NCBI GenBank assembly: GCA_030427205.1
Contig: JAUHXC010000031.1
Coordinates: forward strand, 1-64,000
DNA from: a bacterium
Lineage (GTDB): Bacteria; Myxococcota_A; Bradymonadia; UBA7976; UBA1532
DNA length: 64,000 nucleotides
Direction of reading: 5' to 3'
Positions within the stretch are counted from its first letter, which is position 1. The number at the start of each line of letters is the position of its first letter. The position numbers and the translations under genes were made by a program. This document shows positions 36,491 through 45,689 of the stretch, piece after piece. The notes beneath the pieces were generated by a model, which did no database searches, was not told the origin of the DNA, and was given only the letters and a program-made list of their open reading frames with translations.

Positions 36491-37360
36491 ATGCGCACCC
36501 CTCATATCATCGGCTTCGTGGTGTTGCTCGCCGCCGCCGCGGTCGGCGGCTGGTTCGTCGGTCGCGGCGACGCCCCGCCCGCGCCCGAGCCGGCAGCGAG
36601 CACCGCGGAGTACAAGCCCGCCGCCGACCCGCTCGATTGGCGAGCCCGCTTCGAATACGAAGACCGCCTGCCCGAGTTCGTCGAGCCCGAGGCCGGCCCG
36701 CGGGCGCCGACCAACGCGGTCTTCGGCCTCGAGATCGGCAAGTCGAGCCTCGACGAGGTCACCGCCTGGACCAAGAAGCGCGGCTTCATCTGCGGCGACA
36801 CCTCGGTGCGCGCGCTGATGGCCCGCTACCGCGACAAGAAGGTGGCCGAGATCGAGGCCGCGAAGGCTGCCGGTGACGCCGACGGCGCCTCGGGGGCCTC
36901 GTGGCTCTATCGCTCCAGCGATCGGGAGAAGAACCCCCAGGTGCGCTTGACCTGCGAGCGGGTCGAGCTGGCCCGCATCGGCGACCGCGAGCGGCCGGAG
37001 GGCGTCATGGGGCGGCTGCTGTTCATCTTCGACAGCGCGAAGCTGCCGCTGCGGCGGGTGGTCGTGCAGCGGCGGCACACCGAGGACGACCACGGCCCCG
37101 TGCGGGCCGCGTTCGCCCAGGCCGAGGAGGCGCTGACCGGCCGCCTCGGCGAGCCGGCGACGGTCAAGGCCGCGCTGCCCGGCGAGGGGGAAGCGTTCGC
37201 GATGATGCGCCCCTATCGCCGGCACTGGCAGTTCTCCGACCTCGAAGCCAAGGTCTCGGCGCTGCGCCTCAAGAACGGGGTGACCCTCTACGAAGAGGTC
37301 GGCGTGCCCTGGCCGGTGCACAGCGACGCGCCGGCCCGCCCGGCCGCGGGCGAGCCCTGA
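36491..37360 (+). CDS. Membrane-anchored hypothetical protein (289 aa)
   Basis: An N-terminal hydrophobic helix (IIGFVVLLAAAAVGGWFV) acts as signal anchor; there is no lipobox. The rest is a periplasmic alpha/beta domain, with a block around KSSLDEVTAWTKKRGFICGD and a Cys at the corresponding later position (RLTCERVEL). Start ATG 36491 has GGAGA about 6-11 bases upstream. The family is not recognised. It stands 103 bp before another exported protein gene in the same direction, possibly an operon. Confidence 0.75.
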   Translation: MRTPHIIGFVVLLAAAAVGGWFVGRGDAPPAPEPAASTAEYKPAADPLDWRARFEYEDRLPEFVEPEAGPRAPTNAVFGLEIGKSSLDEVTAWTKKRGFICGDTSVRALMARYRDKKVAEIEAAKAAGDADGASGASWLYRSSDREKNPQVRLTCERVELARIGDRERPEGVMGRLLFIFDSAKLPLRRVVVQRRHTEDDHGPVRAAFAQAEEALTGRLGEPATVKAALPGEGEAFAMMRPYRRHWQFSDLEAKVSALRLKNGVTLYEEVGVPWPVHSDAPARPAAGEP

Positions 37361-37463
37361 CGCCAAGCCTCCGCCGCCCCCGACCGTCTCGAATGTCATG
37401 GTGGAGTAACGCCGCGGCCCGCGCCGCCGTACCCCCGCGTACACCACAAAACGCGGAGTCTGC

Positions 37464-38336
37464 ATGCGCTCTCTCCTGCCCGGGCTGTTCACAGCGGGCC
37501 TGCTCGTCCTCTCGTCCGTCACCCCGACCCTGGCTCAAGACCGTCGACCGGTCGATCCCGCCGAGCCCGCCCGGCGCGCGGCCGACGGCGTCGCCCGCCT
37601 GAAGGCCGCCGGACCCGCCGGGGCCATCGTCTTGCGCGGCATCGAGCGCCACGGCGGCCTCGAGGCCTGGTTCGCCGGCCGGGCGCTGAAGTTCGACTAC
37701 ACCTACGACCCCGTCGACCGGCCCAAGGCCACCACGACCCAGACCATCGACCTGCTGGCGTCGCGGGCCTATCACACCATCGTCGAGCCGGGCGCCGGGC
37801 GCTTCGCCTTCAACGGCGAGCGGGCCTGGGTGCTGCACGAGAAGCCGGGCTTCGGCATGCCGCCGCGCTTCTGGTCGCTGACGCCCTACTACTTCGTCTC
37901 GCTGCCTTTCGTGGTCGGTGACCCGGGGGTGAAGCTGGAGATCGTCGCCGACAAGGCGGAGGACGCCGGCCTGCCGCCGGCGGATGTCATCAAGCTGACC
38001 TACGAGGCCGGCACGGGCGACGCGCCCGATGACTACTACATCCTGTACTTCGCCAAGGACGACGGCCGGCTGCTCGCCTGCCGCTACATCGTCACCTACG
38101 AGCCGATGATGAAGAAGCGCGGCATCAAGGCCACGCCGGAGAAGATCCTGGTCTACAGCGACTTCGAGAAGGTCGGCCCGCTGACCCTGGCCCGGACCCA
38201 CACCACCTATCGCTGGACCGACGGCAAGCGGGGCGAGAAGGCGACCGACGCCGGCCCGGCGAACATCGTCTTCCCGGCGCAGTTCGACGAGACCCGCCTC
38301 GATATGCCGCCCGGCGCCACGATCAGTGAACTCTGA
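37464..38336 (+). CDS. Exported protein resembling LolA-like / DUF6503-type outer-membrane factors (290 aa)
   Basis: Sec signal peptide MRSLLPGLFTAGLLVLSSVTPTLAQ, then GIERHGGLEAWFAGRALKFDYTYDP, a common start block for periplasmic beta-barrel-half proteins related to LolA and to Bacteroidota DUF6503 proteins. Aromatic beta-strands continue through the chain (SLTPYYFVSLPFVVGDPGV, DDYYILYFAKDDGRLLACRYI). Such folds bind lipids or lipoproteins, but no direct evidence of ligand exists here. The assignment rests on overall look rather than a diagnostic motif. Confidence 0.65.
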   Translation: MRSLLPGLFTAGLLVLSSVTPTLAQDRRPVDPAEPARRAADGVARLKAAGPAGAIVLRGIERHGGLEAWFAGRALKFDYTYDPVDRPKATTTQTIDLLASRAYHTIVEPGAGRFAFNGERAWVLHEKPGFGMPPRFWSLTPYYFVSLPFVVGDPGVKLEIVADKAEDAGLPPADVIKLTYEAGTGDAPDDYYILYFAKDDGRLLACRYIVTYEPMMKKRGIKATPEKILVYSDFEKVGPLTLARTHTTYRWTDGKRGEKATDAGPANIVFPAQFDETRLDMPPGATISEL

Positions 38337-38370
38337 GCGAACTCTGTCTGAGCGAGCGCTGAGTCAGCGG

Positions 38371-38465
38371 CATGGCATGTGATGCCATCCTGAGATGCCA
38401 TTACATGCCAATGGGTGCCATTCGTGATGCCACCAGGTGCCATCCGGATGCCATCGGATGCCATC
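38371..38465. repeat. Phased TGCCA array between convergent genes
   Basis: TGCCA recurs at 38383, 38396, 38406, 38416, 38428, 38438, 38449 and 38459, with spacing 13, 10, 10, 12, 10, 11, 10 bp, close to one helical turn. Most copies are GATGCCATC or a one-base variant, and an inverted CATGGCATG starts the array at 38371. It fills most of the 136 bp between two convergent genes. No coding function is visible. Confidence 0.7.
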
Positions 38466-38472
38466 CGGGCAC

Positions 38473-39579
38473 TCAGGCGAAGGTCACCGCGTAGATCGGC
38501 GGCAGCGTATGGCTCACGCGCTGCCACGACGCGCCGCCGTCTCCGGTGGCCCACAGGTTGCCGGTCGTCGAGCCGAACGCGAGGCCGTCCCCGCTGCGAT
38601 CGATGGCCAGCCCGTGGCGGTAGACCAGATCGTAGCAGCCCTCCTGCGGCAGCCCCTTGCGCTGCGCGGTGAACGTCTCGCCGCCGTCGGCGGTGTGGGT
38701 CACGCACAGCGCGCCGTCGACCGGGATGCGCTTCTCGTCCTTGATCGCCGGCACGAACCACGCCTTGCCCGCGTCGCGCGGGTGCACCGCCACCGCGAAG
38801 CCGAAGGACGACGGCTCGACCTTCAGCTCGCGCCAGCTCTGCCCGCAGTCGGTGCTGTGATAGATGCCGTTGTGGTGCTGCACCCAGAGCACGTCGGGCT
38901 CGGCGGGGCAGCGCACCAGCTGATGGGCGTCCTGGATCGTCGGGTCGTCCCGCCGCTCGGGCGGCATGTAGGCCGCGCTCATGCCCTTGCACCGCACCGC
39001 CCAGCTCGCGCCGTCGTCGGCGGTCTCCCAGACGCCGCCGCACGAGGCGGCGACGATCACCCGCGCGGCGTCCCGCGGGTCGACGGCGATCGAGTGGATG
39101 CCCGGCGCGTCGTAGCCGCCGCCGAACCAGTCGGGCCGCGAGGGTTCGTTCCACAACGCCTCGACCAGCGACCACGAGTCACCGCGGTCGTCGGAGACGA
39201 AGAGCCCGCCGGGGATCGTGCCCATCCACAGCCGCCCGGGCTGATCGGGGCCGCCGGCGGCCATCGACCACATCAGCTCCAGCTTCGCCGGCCTGGTCGA
39301 CTTGCCGTCCCCCGCCTTGACCGTCGCGCCTTCGGGATAGGCCGGCACCGCGATCTCGGTCCAGGTCTTGCCCCGATCGTCCGAGCGATGCAGCTTCGCG
39401 CCGAAGTGCCCCAGATCGAGCGCGGCGTACCACGCGCCGTCCCGCTCGTCGACCAGAGTCAGCACGACCCGATCGCCGAGGAAGCCGGCGACCTGCGGCT
39501 TGCCCCAGCCCGAGCCGCCGGGGGAGATGGTGAACAGACCCTTGCGGGTCGACGCGAGGATGGTCTGCTTGTCGGCCAT
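38473..39579 (-). CDS. BNR-repeat (sialidase-fold) beta-propeller protein (368 aa)
   Basis: No signal peptide. Multiple BNR/Asp-box motifs (SDDRGKTW, SDDRGDSW, TADDGASW, STDCGQSW, TADGGETF, TGDGGASW) spaced about 50-60 residues show a six-bladed propeller like sialidases and Vps10-type exo-alpha-sialidase-like proteins. The typical catalytic Arg triad/Tyr of true sialidases is not recognised, so this may not be an enzyme. ATG 39579 has GGAGG upstream and lies one base after the stop of the MoaD-like gene, so the two are coupled. Confidence 0.85.
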   Translation of the reverse strand: MADKQTILASTRKGLFTISPGGSGWGKPQVAGFLGDRVVLTLVDERDGAWYAALDLGHFGAKLHRSDDRGKTWTEIAVPAYPEGATVKAGDGKSTRPAKLELMWSMAAGGPDQPGRLWMGTIPGGLFVSDDRGDSWSLVEALWNEPSRPDWFGGGYDAPGIHSIAVDPRDAARVIVAASCGGVWETADDGASWAVRCKGMSAAYMPPERRDDPTIQDAHQLVRCPAEPDVLWVQHHNGIYHSTDCGQSWRELKVEPSSFGFAVAVHPRDAGKAWFVPAIKDEKRIPVDGALCVTHTADGGETFTAQRKGLPQEGCYDLVYRHGLAIDRSGDGLAFGSTTGNLWATGDGGASWQRVSHTLPPIYAVTFA

Positions 39580-39580
39580 A

Positions 39581-39862
39581 TCAGCCTCCGGACAGGGCTT
39601 GCATGACGAAGATCGACGCCCGCGCATCGAGCGGGACGTGCAGGTCGGACTTGTCGGTGATCGAGGCGCCGTCGATGAAGACGGCGACGTGGTGCCGCAC
39701 CGTGCCGCGCTCGTCGAGCACGTAGCCCCGCAGGGTCGGGTGCGCGGCGAACGCCTCTTCGAGCGCGGCGCTCAGGGTCGCGCCGCGGGTCTCGATGCTC
39801 AGCTCGCCGTCCTGATCGGGCAGCCAGCGGGCGATGGGCCGGGCGAAGGTCAGGGTCGGCAT
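39581..39862 (-). CDS. MoaD/ThiS-like ubiquitin-fold protein ending in Gly-Gly (93 aa)
   Basis: Beta-grasp pattern: MPTLTFARPIARWL, ATLSAALEEAFAAHPTLRGYVLDERGTVRHHVAVFIDG, ending VMQALSGG. The free C-terminal Gly-Gly is the signature of sulfur carriers that are adenylated and thiocarboxylated. It is directly followed by the BNR gene rather than by molybdopterin or thiamine synthesis genes, suggesting another role such as protein conjugation or sulfur delivery. The gene is small and coupled with the BNR gene; start ATG 39862. Confidence 0.85.
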   Translation of the reverse strand: MPTLTFARPIARWLPDQDGELSIETRGATLSAALEEAFAAHPTLRGYVLDERGTVRHHVAVFIDGASITDKSDLHVPLDARASIFVMQALSGG

Positions 39863-39960
39863 CGGGCTCCTCGGGCCGGCCGCGTCGTGGCGAGCGGATC
39901 TGCTCGGGCGGCGCGCAGACCTTCGCACGGCGAGCGGCCGTCGCGATACCCGAATGCCGT

Positions 39961-41052
39961 TCAGTTCGCGGCGACCCCTTCGAGCGCCAGCTGGCCGCAC
40001 GCGCCGGCCACACCTCGCCCGCGCGGCCAGCGGATGGAGTGCGGCACCCGCCGCCCACGCAGCTGCGCGCCCACCCGGGTGACCTCGGCCGCGGTCGGCG
40101 CGCGGAAAGGCGCGCCGACGAAGGGGTTGAACGGGATGAGGTTGACCAGGCACGGCAGGTCGCGGGTCCACTCGGCGAGCGCGTCGATCTCGGCCTCGCC
40201 GTCGTTGACCCCCGGCAGCACCACGTACTCGATCATCAGCTTGCGGGTGCCCGGCAGCGGGTGGTCGAGGCACGCCCGGCGCAGCGCGGCCATGTCGTAG
40301 CGCGCCGCCAGCGGGATGATCGCCTGCCGCGTCGCGTCGGTGCCGGCGTGCAGGCTCAGGGCCAGCTGGACCCGGCCGTCGAAGTCGCGGGCGAACTGCC
40401 GCATCTTGGGCACCACGCCCACCGTCGAGACCGTGATGTGGCGCGCCTTGAAGCACGGGCCGGCGTCGTCGCGCAGGATACGCACCGCGTCGCGGGTGGC
40501 CGGGTAGTGATGCAGCGGCTCGCCCATGCCCATGAAGACGATGTTGCGCAGCTGGTCGCCGCTCGCCGCGACCCGCTCGATGGCGGCGTGCACCTGAGCG
40601 ACGATCTCGCCGGCCTCGAGCCCGCGGGAGAGGCCCATGGTGCCCGTCGCGCAGAAGCGGCAGGCCATGGCGCAGCCCACCTGACTCGATACGCACAGGG
40701 TCACCCGGCCGGCCCTCATCGGGATGAGCACCCCCTCGACCCGCGCTCCGTCCGCCATGCGGAAGACCAGCTTCTCGGTGCCGTCGTCGCTGCGCTGGCT
40801 CGACTCGACGGTGACGCTGGCCTGGCGGGTGGCGTCGGCGATGACCGCCGCGTGGCGACCGAGATCGGGGATGGCGTGCAGCGGCAGCCGCCGCCCGTGC
40901 AGCCCGCGGAAGACCCGTTTGGCGTGCTTGCGGCCCACGCCGACGCGATCGAGCAGCGCTTCGAGGTTCGGCCGGGTCAGCCCGAGCAGGTCGGGCCGGC
41001 GATCGGGCGCGGGCTCGACGACGGTCAGCAGGTCGGTTTTGGTGGAGGCCAT
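39961..41052 (-). CDS. rlmN: 23S rRNA (adenine-C2) methyltransferase / dual-specificity RlmN
   Basis: 363 residues, radical SAM enzyme methylating A2503 of 23S rRNA and A37 of tRNAs. Radical SAM Cys127, Cys131 and Cys134 lie in CAMACRFCATG. Cys352 in GACGQLA is the methyl-carrying Cys characteristic of RlmN/Cfr. SSQVG, FMGMGEP, ITVSTVG, ALSLHAGTDATR (RlmN block) and IEYVVLPGVND complete the family. The AlaLysThr-rich N-terminus includes the HhH-like RNA-binding part. ATG 41052. Stop lies 98 bp before the MoaD-like gene start. Confidence 0.95.
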   Translation of the reverse strand: MASTKTDLLTVVEPAPDRRPDLLGLTRPNLEALLDRVGVGRKHAKRVFRGLHGRRLPLHAIPDLGRHAAVIADATRQASVTVESSQRSDDGTEKLVFRMADGARVEGVLIPMRAGRVTLCVSSQVGCAMACRFCATGTMGLSRGLEAGEIVAQVHAAIERVAASGDQLRNIVFMGMGEPLHHYPATRDAVRILRDDAGPCFKARHITVSTVGVVPKMRQFARDFDGRVQLALSLHAGTDATRQAIIPLAARYDMAALRRACLDHPLPGTRKLMIEYVVLPGVNDGEAEIDALAEWTRDLPCLVNLIPFNPFVGAPFRAPTAAEVTRVGAQLRGRRVPHSIRWPRGRGVAGACGQLALEGVAAN

Positions 41053-41228
41053 CGCGGCGCATTGTCGGGAGGCCGCCGGGCGGGGTCAAGCGGTCGGTGC
41101 CGGCCGATGTCGAGGGCGCGCTCGCCTGTCAGCATGCACCCGAGCGTACACCGCCCAAGCTGATTGATTCGGGGGGGCAAGTGCGCTTGAGTGGCATCAG
41201 CGTGATGCACCACGGGGAGATACGCAGG

Positions 41229-44198
41229 ATGATCCACGGGAGAGGACGAGGGACGGGCCGCGCCTTGTCCCGAGCGGCGATGTTGATCGCGCTCGGGGCC
41301 GGGGTGGCCCAGGCCCAGGAGACGCCCGCCGAAGCGCCGGCCGCCGCGCCGACCGCCGAGTCGCCAGCAGCGGCGAAGGCCGCGGCGGAGAAAGCCGCCG
41401 CCGAGGCCAAGGCCGCCGCGGAGAAGGCGGCTGCCGAGAAGGCCGCCGCCGAGGAGGCCGAGGAGCTGGCTCAAGCCGCCGCCGAGCGGGCCGCCGCCGC
41501 CGAAGAAGCCCGCCTCGAGGCCCAGCCCGAAGCCGGGGACGAAGGCAAGGACGAGCCCGAGGCCGAAGGCGACGGGGGCGACGGCGAGATCGAAGAGATC
41601 GTCGTCACCGGTCGGGCCACCGGCATCGCCCCGCAGAATCAGGCCAACTCGGTCGCCCGGGTCACCGCCGAGCAGCTCGATGGCGTGGCCGCGCCGACGT
41701 TGAGCGAGGCGTTGCAGGGCCGCGTCGCCGGGGCCAACATCCAGTCGAACTCCGGCGCGCCCGGCGGCGGCATCCAGGTGCAGCTGCGCGGCGTCTCGTC
41801 GATCAAGGGCCGCTCGGCGCCGCTGTACGTCATCGACGGGGTCATCATCAGCGACGCGGCCATCCCCAACGGCATCTCGGCGGTCACCGCCTCGGTCTCG
41901 GGCAGCAGCGCCGACAATACCCAGGACAACCAGGTCAACCGCGTCGCCGACATCAACCCCGACGACATCGAGTCGATCCAGATCCTCAAGGGGGCTTCGG
42001 CGGCGGCGATCTACGGGGCCAAGGCCAGCAACGGCGTGGTCATCATCACCACCAAGCGCGGCGAAGAGGGCCCGCCGCAGATCGACCTGCGCCAGCGCTT
42101 CGGCATGTGGCTGCCGGCCAACACCCTGGGCGCCCGTCAGTTCGACGATCGGGCCGAGGCCGTCGAGCGCTACGGCGAGCTGGGCGGCGAGATCTGGGAC
42201 CGCAGCGGCGGCGAGACCTTCGACCACGAGGCGCAGCTCGCCAGCCAGCGCGGCCTGTCGTACGAGACGGCGGTCTCGGTGCACGGCGGCACCGAAGACA
42301 CCGGCTACTACACCTCGCTGCTGCTCAAGGAAGACGTCGGCATCATCCCGGGCACCGGCTACGAGAAGCAGTCGTTCCGGGTGCGCATCGACCACGACTT
42401 CGGCGACCTGCTCGAAGTGACGGCGTGGGCCAACGCGATCCACTCCAATACCTCGCGCAGCGCGACCAATAACGACAACGCCGGCGTCAGCCACTACATC
42501 GTGCTCTCCGGCACCCCCAGCTTCCTCGATCTGCAGCAGCGGGCCGACGGCACCTGGCCGGTCAACCCCTTCGTCAGCAGCGGCGCCAACCCGCTGCAGA
42601 CGGTGGCGTTGATGAGCGACGACGAGAACGTCTGGCGGATGATCGGCGGCTTGACCGGCGAGCTCGAGCTGCTCGAGACCGCCGAGCACGAGATCGAGCT
42701 CATCGGCACGTTCGGCGTCGATCACTTCACCCAGGAGAACGACCTGTTCTTCCCGCCGGCGCTGCACTTCGAGCCCGCCGACGGCGCGCCGGGCACGGCG
42801 ATCGATACCAACGCCGACTCCCTCAACCTCAACGTCGATGTGAACCTGGTCTACGAGTTCACCGGTGAGCTCTTCGACGCCACGACGTCCGCCGGCTTCC
42901 AGTACGAGACCCGCTCGGTGGGCTCGGTCAACATCGTCAGCCGCAACCTCACCGCCGGCCTGTCCAACGTCGACGCCGGCACCGAGCTGCAGCTGCGCGA
43001 GCTGCGCAGCGAAGTGCGCGACCAGGGCTTCTACCTGCAGGAGCAGCTGCTGCTGCTCGACGAGTCGCTGACCTTGATCGGCGGCGTGCGCGCCGAGCAG
43101 AGCAGCGTCAACGGTGATCCCGACCAGCTCTTCGTCTACCCCAAGGCCGCGGCGGCGTACCGGCTGCCCTTCGACGTCGGCCCGCTCGAGCTGATCAAGC
43201 TGCGGGCGGCCTATGGCGAGACGGGCAACCAGCCGCTGTACGGCCAGAAGTTCACCGCGCTCAACGCCACGGTGAACATCGAGGGCGCCGCCGGCCTGAT
43301 CGGCAGCCGCGTCATCGGCGATCCGGGCATCGAGCCCGAGCGGCAGCGGGAGATCGAGGTCGGCCTCGACCTCGGCGGCTTCGACCGTCGCCTGCAGTTC
43401 GAATTCACCTTCTACCAGCGCAACATCACCGACCTCGTGCTCGAGCGCGCCGTCGCCCCGACCACGGGGGCCGAGACGCAGTTCTTCAACGGCGGCGAGC
43501 TCGTCAACCGCGGCATCGAGCTGCTGCTCTTCGTCGAGCCGATCAGCACCGACGACTTCTCGTGGGATCTGACGCTGACCTTCGCCATGAACCGCAGCGA
43601 GATCCTCGACCTGCCGGTGCCCGCGTTCAATACCGCCGGCTTCGGCACCAGCGTCGGCGCCTTCCGCATCGAAGAGGGGGCGTCGGCGACCCAGATCTAC
43701 GGCAACATCGGCGACGAGGTGGGTAAGGTGGGCGATACCGAGCCCGACTTCCGCGCCGGCATCCACACCTCGTTCGAGTTTCTCGGCTTCGAACTCGCGG
43801 CGCTGCTCGACTGGCAGCAAGGCGGCTCGGTCATCAACCTGACCCGGTTCCTCTACGACATCAGCCAGAACGCCGCCGACGCCGAGACGGGCGGGGCCCA
43901 GCGCTCGGAGGACTTCGGCGGCGGCATGACCGGGGTCTATGTCGAAGACGCCAGCTTCCTCAAGGTGCGCGAGCTGTCGCTGACCTACACCCTGCCGCAG
44001 GACATCATCGAGACGCTCGATCCGATGCAGCGGGGCTATATCAGCATCAGCGGGCGCGACCTGTTCACCTTCACCGACTACAGCGGCCTCGACCCCGAGG
44101 TGAGCAACTTCGGCAACCGCCCCATCGGCCGCAACATCGACGTCGCCCCGTTCCCGCCCGCGCGCAGCGTGTGGCTCACCATCGGCGCGTCGCTGTGA
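41229..44198 (+). CDS. SusC/RagA-type TonB-dependent outer-membrane receptor
   Basis: 989 residues. ATG 41229 has GGGGAG 9 bases upstream. Signal peptide (ALSRAAMLIALGAGVAQAQ), then an Ala/Lys/Glu-rich helical stretch (about 35-95) in place of the carboxypeptidase-like domain usual in SusC, then IEEIVVTGR, a TonB-box-like start. Plug: LSEALQGRVAGANIQSNSGAPGGGIQVQLRGVSSIKG and DDIESIQILKGASAAAIYGAKASNGVVIITTKRG, the classical SusC plug signature. The rest is a 22-stranded barrel ending in an aromatic-poor ...WLTIGASL. It should form the energised pore over SusD (next gene) for uptake of an oligosaccharide or peptide; substrate unknown. Confidence 0.93.
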   Translation: MIHGRGRGTGRALSRAAMLIALGAGVAQAQETPAEAPAAAPTAESPAAAKAAAEKAAAEAKAAAEKAAAEKAAAEEAEELAQAAAERAAAAEEARLEAQPEAGDEGKDEPEAEGDGGDGEIEEIVVTGRATGIAPQNQANSVARVTAEQLDGVAAPTLSEALQGRVAGANIQSNSGAPGGGIQVQLRGVSSIKGRSAPLYVIDGVIISDAAIPNGISAVTASVSGSSADNTQDNQVNRVADINPDDIESIQILKGASAAAIYGAKASNGVVIITTKRGEEGPPQIDLRQRFGMWLPANTLGARQFDDRAEAVERYGELGGEIWDRSGGETFDHEAQLASQRGLSYETAVSVHGGTEDTGYYTSLLLKEDVGIIPGTGYEKQSFRVRIDHDFGDLLEVTAWANAIHSNTSRSATNNDNAGVSHYIVLSGTPSFLDLQQRADGTWPVNPFVSSGANPLQTVALMSDDENVWRMIGGLTGELELLETAEHEIELIGTFGVDHFTQENDLFFPPALHFEPADGAPGTAIDTNADSLNLNVDVNLVYEFTGELFDATTSAGFQYETRSVGSVNIVSRNLTAGLSNVDAGTELQLRELRSEVRDQGFYLQEQLLLLDESLTLIGGVRAEQSSVNGDPDQLFVYPKAAAAYRLPFDVGPLELIKLRAAYGETGNQPLYGQKFTALNATVNIEGAAGLIGSRVIGDPGIEPERQREIEVGLDLGGFDRRLQFEFTFYQRNITDLVLERAVAPTTGAETQFFNGGELVNRGIELLLFVEPISTDDFSWDLTLTFAMNRSEILDLPVPAFNTAGFGTSVGAFRIEEGASATQIYGNIGDEVGKVGDTEPDFRAGIHTSFEFLGFELAALLDWQQGGSVINLTRFLYDISQNAADAETGGAQRSEDFGGGMTGVYVEDASFLKVRELSLTYTLPQDIIETLDPMQRGYISISGRDLFTFTDYSGLDPEVSNFGNRPIGRNIDVAPFPPARSVWLTIGASL

Positions 44199-44212
44199 AG
44201 GAGGCGAGTGAT

Positions 44213-45631
44213 ATGAATGCCATGCATGCCATCCAGAGTGCCTTCGTGAATGCCATCCGCCCGCGCTTCGCGGCCCTGAGCCTCGTCGCTGCGTTCGGTC
44301 TGATCGGATGCGACCTTCAGGTGGGTGACCTCAACAACGCCAGCACCGACGAGCTGGCCGACGCGCCGACCGCGGCGGCGGTCTCGGCGGCGGCCACCGG
44401 CCTGCTCATCGGCCACCGCGACCGCATCGGCGACCAGAACGGCTACGTCGCGCTGGTCGGCACCCTCGGTCGGGAAGGCTACAACCTCAACGTCGAGACC
44501 GACGCCCGCTTCGTCACCGAGATGCTCGAAGGCGAGGCTCTCGACCCCGGCTCGCCGCGCTTCGGCGGCAACTTCTGGGCCGATCGCTACGCCAACATCC
44601 GCAACGCCAACGTGGTGCTCGGCGCCGTCGACAAGGTCGTCGGCTGGAGCGACGCGCAGAAGTCGGCGGTGCGCGGCTTCGCCCGGACGATCCAGGCGTT
44701 GGACTACCTCTACGTGGTCGCGACCCGCGACGAGCAGGGCGCGGCCCTGGACGTCGATCGGCCCATCGGCGCCGCGCTGGCGCCGGTGCGCTGCAAAGAC
44801 GCCGCGCTGGCCCACGTCGCCGAGCTGCTCGAGGCCGCCGCCGACGATCTGACCGCCGCCGGTGACCTCGAGGCCTTCCCGATGCCGTTGAGCAGCGGCT
44901 TCGACGGCTTCGAACGCCCGAGCGCTTTCCTGACGGTGACCCGCGCCGTCGCCGCCCGCGCGGCGATCTACGCGATGGACGGCGAGGCGGCGCTCGCGGC
45001 GCTCGACGGCTCGTTCATCTCTCTCGACGAGGCCGACCCGCAGCTCGCCCGCGGCGTCTACCACGCGTTCGGCACCGGCGCCGGCGATACCCGCAACGGG
45101 CTCAACGACCCCAACATCTACGCCCACCCGTCGGTCGTCGCGTCGGCCGAGGACGGCGACCTGCGCTTCGCCGCGAAGGTGCGCGCGGTGGCCGACGACG
45201 AGACCGACCCCGCCAAGCGGCTGCCCGACGACGGCATCGAGGCGCTGCACAAGTTCACCCTCTACCCGGGGGCGACGAGCCGCATCCCGATCATCCGCAA
45301 TGAAGAGCTGATCTTGATCCGGGCCGAGGCCCGCATATTGACCGGTGACTTCGAAGGGGCGGCGGAAGACATCAACTACATCCGCCGCGTCTCGGGCGGG
45401 CTGGCCGACCTCGATGGGCTCGATACCGAAGAGGCGCTGGTCGACGCCCTGCTCGCCGAGCGGTTCATGTCGCTCTTGTTCGAAGGCGGCCACCGCTGGG
45501 TCGACATGCGCCGCTGGGGCCGCCTCGACCAGCTGCCCACCGACGCCGAAGACCACCGGGTGCACGCCTTCTTCCCGATCCCGGTGGCCGAGACCGACGC
45601 CCGCGGCGGCGCGGTGACCTGCCAGCCCTGA
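44213..45631 (+). CDS. SusD/RagB-family outer-membrane lipoprotein
   Basis: 472 residues. AAGGAGG precedes ATG 44213, 15 bases after the SusC stop, so the pair is one operon. Lipobox LIGCD (Cys about 33) anchors it outside. Family blocks: WADRYANIRNANVVLGAVDK, KSAVRGFARTIQALDYLYVVATRDEQGAAL, FTLYPGATSRIPIIRNEELILIRAEARILTGDFEGAAEDINYIRR (RagB TPR-like) and LLAERFMSLLFEGGHRWVDMRRWGRLDQLP. It captures substrate at the SusC lid. The first codons carry TGCCA words at 9-12 bp spacing. No glycoside hydrolases lie alongside. Confidence 0.93.
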   Translation: MNAMHAIQSAFVNAIRPRFAALSLVAAFGLIGCDLQVGDLNNASTDELADAPTAAAVSAAATGLLIGHRDRIGDQNGYVALVGTLGREGYNLNVETDARFVTEMLEGEALDPGSPRFGGNFWADRYANIRNANVVLGAVDKVVGWSDAQKSAVRGFARTIQALDYLYVVATRDEQGAALDVDRPIGAALAPVRCKDAALAHVAELLEAAADDLTAAGDLEAFPMPLSSGFDGFERPSAFLTVTRAVAARAAIYAMDGEAALAALDGSFISLDEADPQLARGVYHAFGTGAGDTRNGLNDPNIYAHPSVVASAEDGDLRFAAKVRAVADDETDPAKRLPDDGIEALHKFTLYPGATSRIPIIRNEELILIRAEARILTGDFEGAAEDINYIRRVSGGLADLDGLDTEEALVDALLAERFMSLLFEGGHRWVDMRRWGRLDQLPTDAEDHRVHAFFPIPVAETDARGGAVTCQP

Positions 45632-45689
45632 CGACCAGGCGCGGTCAACCCCCTGGCGTCGATCGTCTCGCTCGTGATTGCATCGACTC

